Shown piece after piece: positions 32,791 to 41,942 of a stretch of DNA of 64,000 nt. Position 1 is the stretch's first letter. Each line of letters begins with the position of its first letter. Under the pieces are notes generated by a model. The model was not told the origin of the DNA and made no database searches. It saw only the letters and a program-made list of their open reading frames with translations. The translations under genes were made by a program, and so were the position numbers. The stretch lies in NCBI RefSeq assembly GCF_027533625.1, contig NZ_JAQAGZ010000019.1, positions 1 through 64,000 of the forward strand. The letters run 5' to 3'. Source of the DNA: Paenibacillus gyeongsangnamensis. GTDB taxonomy: Bacteria > Bacillota > Bacilli > Paenibacillales > NBRC-103111.

Positions 32791-33783
32791 TCAAAGATAC
32801 GTCCGCAGCGTCGAGCCTAGCAGGAGGATCAGATCCTTCTTCCGGTTCGGCGCCTCGGCCGCCCCATCCAGCAAATCCAGCAAAGCGACGACGTCCGCCA
32901 GATGAGCCCGCAGCCGCCAAGCCTCCGTCAGCACCCCTCCTTCCCGGAGATACCCCTCCATAAACTTATTCTCGAACAAAGAGCCGGCCGGCTCGTAACG
33001 AAGCATATTCCCTACGTCGACCATCGGGTCCCCTGCAAAAGCAAATTCCCAGTCCAGAACCGCCGAGACGCTTGCCCGGCCATCCGAAGGCAGGACGTTC
33101 ATCAGCACGTTCAGCTCGTTATAATCGCTATGAACTAGCACGGCACGTTCCGGATGGTCGGACAAGCGAGGGGCATGAGTCCGGCAAAAGCCCCAGAGCC
33201 GCTCCCGGAGCTCGGGCGGCAGCAGCGTTCCCGCTGTGCCCCGAAACAGCCAGTGCTCTACGAGAGACAGGAACATTCCTGGATCCATTCGGAGCGGCTC
33301 TGCCACCGAGAGGCCCGGTCCGAAGAACCCCGGCTCCGGGAAGCTGTGCTGGTGAATACGGGCGAGCGTCGCTCCCGCCTCCGCCGCCGCTTGCTCCGCT
33401 TCAGCAAGCGAGCCCTGCCTGAGCAGCTCCTTCAGCGTTATGCCCGTGCGCCATTCCATAAGACCCCAGGGCCTCGGCAGCAGACGGCCGGAGCCGTCCT
33501 CGTACACCATCGGGGCTATGGGTACCGCCCCCTCCTGCTGCAGCAGCCGGGCAATATCCGATTCTTTGCGGAGTACGGCCGGAGAATTGCGGTAAATCCG
33601 CAGCGCGTAGACGGCCTCGGACGGATGGGCCACGTCAACGCGGTACAGGCTGTTGCTGAGGCCGGTACCGATCGGCCGGGCCGACAGAACGACGGCTTGC
33701 GGCCAGACGGACGCTACCAGCGCCTGAACCTGCTGCGGCGTCAACCGCTCCGCCGGAGCGGTCCTTTCCCAACCGTCCTTCAT
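32791..33783 (-). CDS. Aminoglycoside-phosphotransferase-like (APH family) kinase
   Basis: 330 residues. N-terminal lobe with ARPIGTGLSNSLYRVD (nucleotide loop) and YALRIYR (Lys replaced by Arg), catalytic loop VLVHSDYNELNVLM (HxDxxxxN) and metal loop VLDWEFAFAGDP. The family phosphorylates small metabolites as well as antibiotics; substrate unknown. The start codon overlaps the hisC stop by four bases (ATGA). The frame is open through hisC, but that extension is just antisense-phase reading of hisC. Confidence 0.85.
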   Translation of the reverse strand: MKDGWERTAPAERLTPQQVQALVASVWPQAVVLSARPIGTGLSNSLYRVDVAHPSEAVYALRIYRNSPAVLRKESDIARLLQQEGAVPIAPMVYEDGSGRLLPRPWGLMEWRTGITLKELLRQGSLAEAEQAAAEAGATLARIHQHSFPEPGFFGPGLSVAEPLRMDPGMFLSLVEHWLFRGTAGTLLPPELRERLWGFCRTHAPRLSDHPERAVLVHSDYNELNVLMNVLPSDGRASVSAVLDWEFAFAGDPMVDVGNMLRYEPAGSLFENKFMEGYLREGGVLTEAWRLRAHLADVVALLDLLDGAAEAPNRKKDLILLLGSTLRTYL

Positions 33784-34931
33784 TGGCCGGCGCTCTGGGA
33801 AGCCTCCGGCCTCCGTTCCAAATCGTTCAGGGACATGATCTCGTCCAGCGCGCGAATGAACTTGTCGTTCTCCTCCGCCGTTCCGACCGAAACCCGGATA
33901 TGCTCCGGCAAGCCCCACGTTCCGCCGCTGCGAACGATGATGCCCCGGGAGAGCAGCTGTGCGGCGATCGAATCGGCGGCCGGCCCCGGCTGGCACAGCA
34001 CGAAGTTGCTCATGCTCTCGGTATAGGGGATGCCCAGCTTGCGAAAAGCGGCGTAGAGCTGCTCCCGCCCTGCCGTATTCAGGCGCCGGGACGCTTCCAA
34101 ATGCGCTTCGTCGGCAAGCGCAGCCGCAGCAGCCGCTTGAGCGAGCGCATTGACGTTGAACGGCTCCTTCACCTTCAGAATGCTCTCGATGACGGCGGCC
34201 GGCGCGGCTCCGAAGCCGACGCGAATCCCGGCTAGACCGTAAATTTTCGAGAACGTCTGAAGCACCAGAACCTGTCTTCCGGCACGGACATGCTCCAAGC
34301 CGTCCGTATAGTCCTCCGCCGTGGCGTAATGGCTGTAAGCCGCATCCAGCACTAGAAGCACCTTTTCCGGAAGGGCGGCAAGCAGCCGGTCCAGCTCCTT
34401 GGCTGGCAGGTAAGTGCCTGCCGGATTGTGCGGGGAGCACAAGTAGAGCAGCTTAGTCCGGGGTGTGACTGCGGCAAGCAGGCGACTGACGTCGTATCCG
34501 AAACCCGGTTCAAGAGGGACGGCCTTCACGTTCGCCCCCATCAGCTTAGCTCCGAATTCGTACTCTCCGAACACCGGAGCCGGTATGACAATGTCATCCC
34601 CAGGCTCCAGATACGTTTCGGAGATCAGCGTAATCAGCTCATCCGCTCCGTTGGTTACGATCAGCTCCCGCTCCGACAAGCCGAGACGGCGGGCCAGCTC
34701 CTGCTTCAGCTCGGAGGCAAGCACATCCGGATAACGATGAAGCTCGGACAAGCTGCGGATGATAGCCTCGACCGCTTTCGGCGACGGACCGAGCGGATTC
34801 TCGTTGGAGGCGAGCTTTACCACCTCCTCCAGACCGAGCTCCCGCTTCACCTCCCAGATCGGCTTCCCCGGCGAATAAGGCTTGATTTGCCGAACATTCG
34901 GCCTGGCTTCGATCAACTTGGAATCGGACAT
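33780..34931 (-). CDS. hisC: Histidinol-phosphate aminotransferase
   Basis: PLP enzyme of histidine biosynthesis, also able to act on aromatic amino-acid precursors. 383 residues; N-terminal KPGKPIWEVKRELG-like segment, SNENPLGPSPKAVEAI, VTNGADELI and the PLP lysine in TFSKIYGLAGIRVGFG. No other his genes are near; Paenibacillus often has extra hisC copies beside aro genes, so this one may be a second paralog. The downstream APH gene is translationally coupled. Confidence 0.93.
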   Translation of the reverse strand: MSDSKLIEARPNVRQIKPYSPGKPIWEVKRELGLEEVVKLASNENPLGPSPKAVEAIIRSLSELHRYPDVLASELKQELARRLGLSERELIVTNGADELITLISETYLEPGDDIVIPAPVFGEYEFGAKLMGANVKAVPLEPGFGYDVSRLLAAVTPRTKLLYLCSPHNPAGTYLPAKELDRLLAALPEKVLLVLDAAYSHYATAEDYTDGLEHVRAGRQVLVLQTFSKIYGLAGIRVGFGAAPAAVIESILKVKEPFNVNALAQAAAAAALADEAHLEASRRLNTAGREQLYAAFRKLGIPYTESMSNFVLCQPGPAADSIAAQLLSRGIIVRSGGTWGLPEHIRVSVGTAEENDKFIRALDEIMSLNDLERRPEASQSAGQ

Positions 34932-35133
34932 GATAAGCAGCTCCTTTTCGTACGTGGAATAATATACAAATACTTTAATGAGATAATTAAATAATACATT
35001 AACGCGTTACCAAAGTAAAGATCGAATGTAACCCTGTATCCTGAACCGGTCGAACTGAATCCCCCCTTCCCGGCATATACTTAAGCAGCACGATTCGAGG
35101 GGGGCGGCGCTTTTGTTCTGGAAGGAGCAGGGG

Positions 35134-35601
35134 ATGAAGCTTGGCGTGGTGCTTTATTTGCTCGTCTGCTTCACGGGGAGCCTGTGGCTCATGGGACTGA
35201 TCAAAAGCGGGATGCTCGTTGAAATCGCCGGAGTCCGCGTCGCGGATACGGAAACCTATCTGTACTGCGGGCTGGCCGGCGCCGTCGGCGGCTGCCTCTA
35301 CGCGATGCGCCTGTTCCACGATTTCTACGACAAGCTGATGGGACGCTGGGTCTTGTGGTACTTGATGCGCCCGATCAAGTGCGCCGGGGCTGCCGTCATG
35401 ACCGTTGTACTGTTCGAGAGCGGCATTATGCTGCTGCAGCCGACGAACAGTCTGGAGGCCAAGATCGGCATCGCCTTCCTGGTGGGCTTCGGCTACGGCA
35501 AGGTGATGGATAAGCTAAAGGCGCTGACGGAAACGTTATTCAACGGAAAGAACGAACCCTCGCCGCCTGGGGGCGGGGACGAAACGCCGCGTGCCAAGTA
35601 A
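35134..35601 (+). CDS. Hypothetical membrane protein
   Basis: About 155 residues with three to four hydrophobic helices (GVVLYLLVCFTGSLWLMGLI, TYLYCGLAGAVGGCLYAM, GAAVMTVVLFESGIMLLQP and IGIAFLVGFGYGKV) and a charged C-terminal tail. AAGGAG lies six bases before the ATG at 35134; a TTG at 35113 is an alternative. Not recognised. Confidence 0.65.
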   Translation: MKLGVVLYLLVCFTGSLWLMGLIKSGMLVEIAGVRVADTETYLYCGLAGAVGGCLYAMRLFHDFYDKLMGRWVLWYLMRPIKCAGAAVMTVVLFESGIMLLQPTNSLEAKIGIAFLVGFGYGKVMDKLKALTETLFNGKNEPSPPGGGDETPRAK

Positions 35602-35841
35602 GGCATCCGGGCCGGGGCCGCCTGGGCAGGCTCCCCGGGCGCCTACATGACGACGTATTCGATGGTCGTGTAGGCGCGTCGCTGCTGGCCGCAGCCGGAC
35701 CCGCGAGGCTGTCCTGCGCCTGCTTCGCCGCGCTCGCGCTGACCGCCGGAGCCTGGCTTCTCTTTCTGCAGAGGCATGTGCTATAATGTCGGCACATCGA
35801 AAGCCGCGAAGATGCGGCGGAGCCTAAAGGAGCGTGTCCTA

Positions 35842-36309
35842 ATGCTGCAGTTTGAAGGCGTGCTGCACCGGCCGGAGGGAACGGGGACGTGGACGTATGT
35901 GAAGGTGCCTTTTACCGTAGAGGAAGTGTTCGGCAGCAAGGCTCAGGTGAAGGTCAAAGGGACGGTCAACGGGGTACCGTACCGCAGCTCGCTGATGCCT
36001 GCGGGCGACGGGACGCACTATATGGTCGTGAAGCAGGCGCTTCGCGAGGATGCGGGGGTTACGGCCGGGGACAGCGTCCGGTTAACCATGGAGGCGGACA
36101 CGGAAGCCCGTACCGTTGAGATCCCGGACGACTTGGCGGCTGCGCTGGACGAGCACCGGGAGGCGGGAGAGCGGTTCGACCGGCTCGCCTATTCCCACCG
36201 GAAGGAATACGTCGATTGGATCGAGTCCGCCAAAAAACCGGAAACGCGGTCGAACCGGATCGCGAAATCGATCGCGATGCTGGCCGAAGGCAAGCGGCTT
36301 AAGGGATAG
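35842..36309 (+). CDS. DUF1905/YdeI-like protein
   Basis: 155 residues. N-terminal beta-rich part FEGVLHRPEGTGTWTYVKVPFTVEEVFGSKAQVKVKGTVNG (read in pieces) is the DUF1905 domain; the C-terminal part ALDEHREAGERFDRLAYSHRKEYVDWIESAKKPETRSNRI is the YdeI/OmpD-associated helical domain. Function unknown in the family. AAAGGAG lies before the ATG; a TATAAT at 35782-35787 is the likely -10. Confidence 0.85.
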   Translation: MLQFEGVLHRPEGTGTWTYVKVPFTVEEVFGSKAQVKVKGTVNGVPYRSSLMPAGDGTHYMVVKQALREDAGVTAGDSVRLTMEADTEARTVEIPDDLAAALDEHREAGERFDRLAYSHRKEYVDWIESAKKPETRSNRIAKSIAMLAEGKRLKG

Positions 36310-36338
36310 CCGCCCAAGCCGGCGTCGTTACAAATGCA

Positions 36339-36396
36339 AAAGCCCTGCTGGCCCGCTCTCTCTATCAGAGCATGGGGCGGTAGGGCTTTCTTTTTT
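36339..36396. terminator. Bidirectional terminator
   Basis: AAAGCCCT (36339-36346) pairs with AGGGCTTT (36382-36389) around a longer internal stem; a run of six T follows on the plus strand and a weaker one on the minus strand. Between the convergent DUF1905 and GNAT genes. Confidence 0.82.
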
Positions 36397-36411
36397 CCAA
36401 ACTCGAGAAAA

Positions 36412-36897
36412 CTAGAAGCGGAGCAGCATCGTCACGGAGGTGCCGGACGTCCCGCAGCGCCGAAAGCCGAATCGCTCATAGAGCCGCAGTGCGGCGTTCC
36501 GTGGATCTACGCTCAGCGACAATCCCGGATAGCCCTGCGTCTCGGCCCGCTCGATCAGCGTCCGCAGCAGCCGCGTTCCGATGCCCCGGCCTGCATGCTC
36601 CGGCAGCACCGCAATGGACAGCTCCGGCGTCCGCTCATCGACGAAGCCGTACCCCGGCTGACCCGCGTCCGACAAGCGGTACCAGGCGGCCCCGATCGGC
36701 CCCGCAGGCGCCGACTCCGCGACAAACCCTTCATCGCCCGTCCTTCCCCAGCCTTCCAGCCATTGCCGGATACCCGGCATCGCGAGCAGCAGTTCTTTAG
36801 GCGGTTTATCATTCGGGATGTGAACCATTTCGTACAGCATATCCCATAGAAAAGGCTTATCCTTCTCTCCGATCGGTCGTATATTTATTGATGTCAT
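36412..36897 (-). CDS. GNAT family N-acetyltransferase
   Basis: 161 residues. Motif A is AVLPEHAGRGIGTRLLRTLIERA (R/Q-x-x-G-x-G/A), followed by LSLSVDPRNAALRLYERFGFRRCG, the usual motif B. ATG at 36897 follows GGGAGG at 8 bases. Substrate unknown. Confidence 0.87.
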   Translation of the reverse strand: MTSINIRPIGEKDKPFLWDMLYEMVHIPNDKPPKELLLAMPGIRQWLEGWGRTGDEGFVAESAPAGPIGAAWYRLSDAGQPGYGFVDERTPELSIAVLPEHAGRGIGTRLLRTLIERAETQGYPGLSLSVDPRNAALRLYERFGFRRCGTSGTSVTMLLRF

Positions 36898-37069
36898 ACC
36901 GTGTTCCTCCCGCAGCTTCATGCTTAGAGTATATCCCTTGATTTCAGGATGGCACAAAAGAACAATCCGCTTTACCGATTTTTTCCATTACCGCCGGTCC
37001 GGACGTTCCTTTGCGCGGCAACTCATACGTTTGACTATGGGGTAGGCACGGGTATGGGATTCCTGCTTA

Positions 37070-38064
37070 TTACGTCAAATCCTTCACCATCCGGTAATAA
37101 CCCGGCACGGGCTTATAACCCAGTTTATCGCGGTTGATGTTCAGCATGGGGCCGTTCTGCGAATCGTTGTGCGTCCGCAAATAAGCCGCCCCCTCCCGCA
37201 CGGCCAACCGGATGGTCAGACGCTTCAAGGCATGCGCGATACCGCGGCCCCGCCACGCCTATTCACCCCCGTGAACTCATGGTAGAAGCTGTTCGTTTCG
37301 GGGGTAAAGATCAGATGGGCGAGGCCTATCATCCGGCTCCCGTCCATAGCAAGAAGCACGTATTCGGGCCTAGAGCCGGGCAGTCCCAGCGTCCATTTGC
37401 GCCACTCGCCGAAGGGAAGAACCGCTTCCCGATTGCCGGGAATATCCGGCGTCGTGCTGCAATACAGCGCATGCAGCTCCTTCTCGCGCTCGTCGTCCGG
37501 AAGCCGGTCCAGCGTGGTAAAAGCAATGCCGAACTTCTGCATGTCCTCCAGCAAACGGTCCGTTTCCTCATCGCCGGGCGTATCACCATTCCTCAAATCC
37601 AGTACCGACTCGAACAGATGGCGCTCCTTCACGTAGCCCCGCTTCTCTGCGAACCGCATGTAAGCAGGCTTGTCGTCCTTAATCGAATAATTCAGCCGGC
37701 TCGCGCCAACCTGCCGCGCCCTTGCCTCCAAGTGCTCATAGAGCGCTCCACCCGCTCCCTGCTTATCGTAGCCGGGCATCACCACGAGCGTATGGTTGAG
37801 CTCCCCGGGCGGAGTCCAGGGCGCCCGCCAGGCGAGGCCGTAGCCGATCAATAGATCATCATCCGTTACGGCGGCGAGCTTCACCCGGTCGAAGCCGGTA
37901 AGCAGGCCGTTCTCGTCGCGGCCCAGACGCCCCTCGCTTGGTATTTTGGCATCCTCCCCCTGCAGCCTCTCGGCCGTCGTCGGCTCCGGGTAGTTCGCGT
38001 TCAGCACAGCCGCAATAGCCGGATAATCGTCCGGCAGCCTTACTTTCCGAATATGAAAATGCAT
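37070..38064 (-). pseudogene. Double-GNAT acetyltransferase gene with a frameshift
   Basis: The protein begins MHFHIRKVRLPDDYPAIAAV with GGGAGG before the ATG at 38064. The first GNAT domain is intact and the second runs to HEFTGVNR, after which the frame ends in a few unrelated residues at 37225. The next frame from about 37257 continues exactly as expected: AWRGRGIAHALKRLTIRLAV, then LRTHNDSQNGPMLNINRDKL, ending at a TAA at 37070. A single-base change near 37258-37262 explains the break. Could be a sequencing error or a true pseudogene. Confidence 0.85.
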
Positions 38065-38185
38065 CGTTAACCTCCCAGCCAAGTTACCTTTCCTTGCTCC
38101 AGAATGGCATAATATTCCATATTCATCCAGGTAACATTTGAGTTTAACCATGCTTTCCTTCCTGCAAAAACTGAACCTCCGGTTC

Positions 38186-38520
38186 AAACTGATACTTCCG
38201 ATTTATAAGAAAAACTCCTTATCGGAGTCCCTCAAAGCAGCCAGACCGTTTTTAGAGGTAGTTTTTCTTGGTATAGAAAGTTGCAGTCCGCTTTAACGCT
38301 TTAGCGAACTTATACTTTCCATAACGTTAAGAAAACCGTCCGGGTCTCCGGACGGTGCGTTTGGTGAGGGATGGGTACGGAGTTCCGATCGCAGTTGAAA
38401 TCTCAGGATGCATATCTCCTCCGCATGCCTCGCATGCAAATTGCAGCGGTACATCCGGGCCCCATCGTCCAGTCCGCTATAATGTTTTAACGACATTAAT
38501 TTTCTATAACGTTCAGTAAA
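38186..38520. repeat. Imperfect direct repeats between the GNAT remnant and the oxidoreductase
   Basis: In the 448-base gap, a stretch of about 50 bases at 38284-38334 recurs imperfectly at 38470-38520 (both start CAGTCCGCT and end with CTTTCCATAACGTT or TTTCTATAACGTT). A shorter third version lies at 38186-38215 (ACTGATACTTCCGAT then AAGAAAA). Also present is an ACCGTCCGG/CCGGACGGT hairpin (38335-38356) preceded by A, a likely minus-strand terminator for the oxidoreductase gene. No ORF is credible here. Confidence 0.6.
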
Positions 38521-39544
38521 GCTGCAACATAACCTTCTGCCCGGTTCTCGCGCTCTCAAGCGCTCCGTATACCATCGCCATGCTCTTGATGTTGTCCGTG
38601 CAATCCGTCTCCGGCTTGCGGCCTTCCAGCAGCGCCGAGAACATCGCCTCGAGACAACCCGCATGGCCGGCATGTCCCGCCTCGTTCACTTCCGCATCCA
38701 CCCGGCGGAACCGGCTGGTAAACCCGCGTCCGCTCTCCGCATCCGGAACGACGACCTCGGCGTATGGCGCGGACGCCCCGTCCCATACAGCCGTTCCCAG
38801 GCTTCCGGAGATGCGCCAATCCGCTTCCCATGAGGTCGGTCGGCCCTCCGAGCACCAGGACCCGCGGTAGCAGAAGACGCTTCCGTCTTCGTATTCGAAG
38901 ATACAGACCGCCGCCGCATTCCCCGCATACCAGGAGCCGGGAGGATTGAATTCGTGACAGTACACCGAGACGGGATCCGTCCCGGTAATCAGCCGAGCCT
39001 GGTCGAACGTATGGATCGCCATATCCAGCAAAAGCGGGCTATCCATCGCATCCCGGAAGCCGCCGAAATGCGGGCCGAGGAAGAAATCAGCATTGACGAA
39101 GCCGATCCGGCCGATCGTCGCAGCCGCCAGCAGCTCCCGGAAGGCGCGAATCTGCGGGAGATACCGCCGGTTCTGCATCACCGCATAGGTCCGGCCCTGC
39201 TTCCCGGCCAGCGCCACCAGGCGGCGCGCTTCCTCCATGGAAGTCGACATGGGCTTCTCGCCCAGTACGTCACAGCCCAGCTCGAGCGCTGCGGCCGTCA
39301 CTGCGGCATGGCTTTCCGGAATCGTCACGTCAAACACAAGATTGGCGCCTTCCGATGTAATCGCTTCCTTAATATCCGTATAAACGCCGCAGCTCAGCCC
39401 ATGCCGCTGCGCAGCCGCCTGCGCCTGCTCCAGGCGCAGATCGACGAGGCCGACGATTTCCGCATCCTCCCGCTTCCTCGCATAATCGATCCATGCCTTG
39501 GACATGCTGCCGCAGCCGGCAACTACGATTTTGAATGCAGACAT
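38513..39544 (-). CDS. Gfo/Idh/MocA family oxidoreductase
   Basis: 343 residues. Rossmann motif VVAGCGSMSKAWIDYA at the N terminus, the EKP motif in DVLGEKPMSTSMEEA, and the C-terminal alpha/beta domain with LLDMAIHTFDQARLITG (His in place of the catalytic HxxD). NAD(P)-dependent dehydrogenase of sugar or inositol type; substrate not deducible. ATG at 39544 follows GGGAGG at 9 bases. Confidence 0.9.
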   Translation of the reverse strand: MSAFKIVVAGCGSMSKAWIDYARKREDAEIVGLVDLRLEQAQAAAQRHGLSCGVYTDIKEAITSEGANLVFDVTIPESHAAVTAAALELGCDVLGEKPMSTSMEEARRLVALAGKQGRTYAVMQNRRYLPQIRAFRELLAAATIGRIGFVNADFFLGPHFGGFRDAMDSPLLLDMAIHTFDQARLITGTDPVSVYCHEFNPPGSWYAGNAAAVCIFEYEDGSVFCYRGSWCSEGRPTSWEADWRISGSLGTAVWDGASAPYAEVVVPDAESGRGFTSRFRRVDAEVNEAGHAGHAGCLEAMFSALLEGRKPETDCTDNIKSMAMVYGALESARTGQKVMLQLY

Positions 39545-39703
39545 TGTCTTCAGCCTCCCATTCGTTAGGATTATCATGTAATCCCACTATATCGAAACGG
39601 CACGGCCCTGTCTCTACTTCATTCTGCGCAGTTTATATGGGATTGTGCCTTGAACGCAGCAATAGGCCGCACCTCGCGGTACGACCTTTCCATCCCAAGC
39701 CCG

Positions 39704-39892
39704 CTATGGCTTTACGGATGCTGCCCCCTCTGAATTTCGCAGCGGCACGCGGTCAGGCGGAAAATAAGTCCGCTGCTCCTCCACCGTTGGCGGAGCCGGA
39801 CGGACGGGTTCCGCTTTCTCTGGAAGCTTCGCCGGTTGCTGCCCGCAGGCCTCGATCAACAGCATCAACAGGATGATGCCAACCCCCTTCAT
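39704..39892 (-). CDS. Small putative lipoprotein
   Basis: About 62 residues: MKGVGIILLMLLIEACGQQP is a short signal with a possible lipobox ending in Cys, followed by a Pro/Glu-rich stretch. A GGGGG sits 11 bases upstream of the ATG, not a strong ribosome site, and no family is recognised, so existence is uncertain. Confidence 0.45.
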   Translation of the reverse strand: MKGVGIILLMLLIEACGQQPAKLPEKAEPVRPAPPTVEEQRTYFPPDRVPLRNSEGAASVKP

Positions 39893-40044
39893 CACTAGCA
39901 ATTCCCCCTGTTTACGCCCCAATACAAAATGAAAGCACTTACAATCCGAGCGTACCAGATCGCGGGTCGTATATCAATGGAAATCGCTGTGAGTTTTTTA
40001 GGCGAACGGCTTGAAATCATAATCCAATTTCCGGTTCCATCCGA

Positions 40045-40146
40045 CCAGGATAAACGGCTACGCCGTCCTTGTCTTACAAGGACCAGCGCGTTTACCAAGG
40101 TTGATGCGAAGCTATAAGTTACAAAAACTTATAAATTCTTATCAAC
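40045..40146 (+). repeat. Dispersed repeat R1, copy 2
   Basis: About 102 bp, nearly identical to 44446-44547 and similar to 8567-8663. Conserved core GTCCTTGTCTTACAAGGACC followed by AGCGCGTTTACCAAGGTTGA and the tail TTATAAATTCTTATCAAC. Lies upstream of the FAD oxidoreductase promoter. Confidence 0.9.
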
Positions 40147-40161
40147 CCAAAAAACACTAAG

Positions 40162-40225
40162 TCTTTTGACTCAAATTTGATTCTTTGGACCCAATTTTCA
40201 TGATATAACTTAATTAGTCAAAAGA
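40162..40225 (+). promoter_or_regulatory. FAD oxidoreductase promoter with three related sites
   Basis: An extended -10 TGATATAAC (40201-40209) is surrounded by three copies of one motif: TCTTTTGACT at 40162-40171, TCTTTGGACC at 40182-40191 (20 bases later), and the inverted AGTCAAAAGA at 40216-40225. Sites 1 and 2 cover the -35 zone, site 3 the start of transcription. This is a typical layout for a repressor or activator, but the regulator is unknown. Confidence 0.6.
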
Positions 40226-40244
40226 TCCCAGAGGAGAGATTCAG

Positions 40245-41903
40245 ATGATCAGCAAAAAAGTCGTCATTCTAGGGGGCGGCGTTGCCGGGATGAGCGCGGC
40301 TCATGAGCTTGCGGAACGGGGCTTCAGCGTAGCCGTTTACGAAATGCGCGGCCTGCCGGGCGGCAAGGCGCGTTCCATGGCCGTGCCGGGCAGCGGCAAG
40401 CAGGGCCGGAAGGATTTACCCGGAGAGCACGGCTTCCGCTTCTTCCCGAGATTCTATAAGCATATCATCGATACGATGGAGCGGATTCCTTACGGAGATA
40501 ATCTGCGGGGCGTTGCGGATAACCTCATTGAAGGCACCCGCCTGGGACTCGCCCGCACCGACGGTCCTCCGGTGGAATTCCTGACGGAGTTCCCGACCTC
40601 GATCACCGATTTCCACGCTTTGGTCAAGTCGATCTTCGACAATCATCTCGGTTTGACGGAGCAGGAAGTCGAGCTGTATGTGGAACGGCTCTACCAGGTC
40701 ATGACCAGCTGCGACGAGCGCAGGATCGCGGAATACCAGAACGAAGCTTGGTGGGACTTTATCGACGCAGACCGGCAGTCGGAGAACTTCCGCCGCGTCT
40801 TTACCGGCATGACCCGCGTGCTGGTAGCGGCTAAGGCACGCGAGGCGAATACGGCGACGGTCGGCGCGGTCGGCGCGCAGATCATGGTCGATATGGTGAT
40901 GCCCGGAGGCAGCGCCGATCGGCTCCTGGACGGCCCGACCAACGAAGTATGGCTGAGCCCGTGGCACGCTTATCTTGAGCAGCTCGGCGTGGATTATCAT
41001 CTGGAAGCCAAGGTGGAGCATATCCGCTGCGAGAACGGCGTCATTACCGGAGTAACCGTAACGGAGAAAGGCGAAACGTTCGAGGTGCGGGGCGATTATT
41101 ACATTGCCGCCTTCCCAGTCGAGGTAATGGCACGTTTCATTACGCCCGAGCTGGCGGAAGCGGACCCGGCCCTGGCGGGCATTCCGAAGCTGGCCGAAAA
41201 CGTAGACTGGATGAACGGCATTCAGTTCTACCTGAAGCGGGATGTGCCGATCATTCACGGTCATATGATTTACATGGACTCGCCTTGGGCGCTCACGGGC
41301 GTATCCCAGAAACAATTCTGGCCGGAATTCGATCTCAGCGAATACGGAGACGGACAAGTGCAGGGCATTATCTCCGTAGACGTCTCCGATTGGGAAAAGC
41401 CCGGCCTTCTCTACGGCAAGCCCGCTAAGCTCTGCACCCGGGAAGAAATCAAGAACGAGGTGTGGGCCCAGCTGAAGATGAGCCTGAACGTGAACGGCCG
41501 TGTCGTGCTGGAAGACGACAACCTGCACACCTGGTTCCTGGACGAAGACATTCACACGCCCAACCCGGAAGGAGCCGCAGTCAACTTAGAGCCGCTGCTG
41601 GTGAACAAAATTCATACCTGGGCTATCCGTCCGACTGCCGATACCCGCATTCCGAATCTGTTCCTGGCCTCGGATTACGTGCGCACGCATACGGACCTCG
41701 CTACGATGGAGGGTGCCAATGAAGCGGCCCGCCATGCCGTAAACGCCATTATCGACCGCTCGGGGTCGGACGCACGGAAGTGCAAGATTTGGGAGATGTA
41801 CCAGTTCTCCCCCTGGCTGTCGCTCAATCGTCTCCACGACAAGAAACGGTTTGAAGAGGGGCTGCCCTGGGACGGAAAAATTTTCGGCGGGGTGCTCGGC
41901 TAA
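40245..41903 (+). CDS. FAD-dependent oxidoreductase, phytoene-dehydrogenase-like
   Basis: 552 residues. N-terminal FAD motif KVVILGGGVAGMSAAHELAERG and E in VAVYEMRGLPGGKARS, then GEHGFRFFPRFYKHI, as in phytoene desaturase and HpnE-like hydroxysqualene enzymes; the C terminus has FLASDYVRTHTDLATMEGANEAAR. No carotenoid or squalene genes are adjacent, so the substrate is open. GAGGAGAG precedes the ATG. Bracketed by R1 upstream and R2 downstream. Confidence 0.88.
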   Translation: MISKKVVILGGGVAGMSAAHELAERGFSVAVYEMRGLPGGKARSMAVPGSGKQGRKDLPGEHGFRFFPRFYKHIIDTMERIPYGDNLRGVADNLIEGTRLGLARTDGPPVEFLTEFPTSITDFHALVKSIFDNHLGLTEQEVELYVERLYQVMTSCDERRIAEYQNEAWWDFIDADRQSENFRRVFTGMTRVLVAAKAREANTATVGAVGAQIMVDMVMPGGSADRLLDGPTNEVWLSPWHAYLEQLGVDYHLEAKVEHIRCENGVITGVTVTEKGETFEVRGDYYIAAFPVEVMARFITPELAEADPALAGIPKLAENVDWMNGIQFYLKRDVPIIHGHMIYMDSPWALTGVSQKQFWPEFDLSEYGDGQVQGIISVDVSDWEKPGLLYGKPAKLCTREEIKNEVWAQLKMSLNVNGRVVLEDDNLHTWFLDEDIHTPNPEGAAVNLEPLLVNKIHTWAIRPTADTRIPNLFLASDYVRTHTDLATMEGANEAARHAVNAIIDRSGSDARKCKIWEMYQFSPWLSLNRLHDKKRFEEGLPWDGKIFGGVLG

Positions 41904-41942
41904 GACATTGACAACAAAGAAGCGCAGAAGCTCGTTTGAGCT

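Noticed and set aside
33784..34440. Upstream extension of the APH-like kinase through hisC
   Set aside because: The extension is out-of-phase reading of hisC; the coupled ATG at 33783 fits the family start.
34932..35133. T-box or other riboswitch upstream of hisC
   Set aside because: No T-box motif, specifier stem or terminator-antiterminator pair was seen in the about 200 bases upstream.
38293..38673. Minus-strand frame overlapping the oxidoreductase end
   Set aside because: Basic, repeat-derived composition and overlap with a well-supported gene in another frame.
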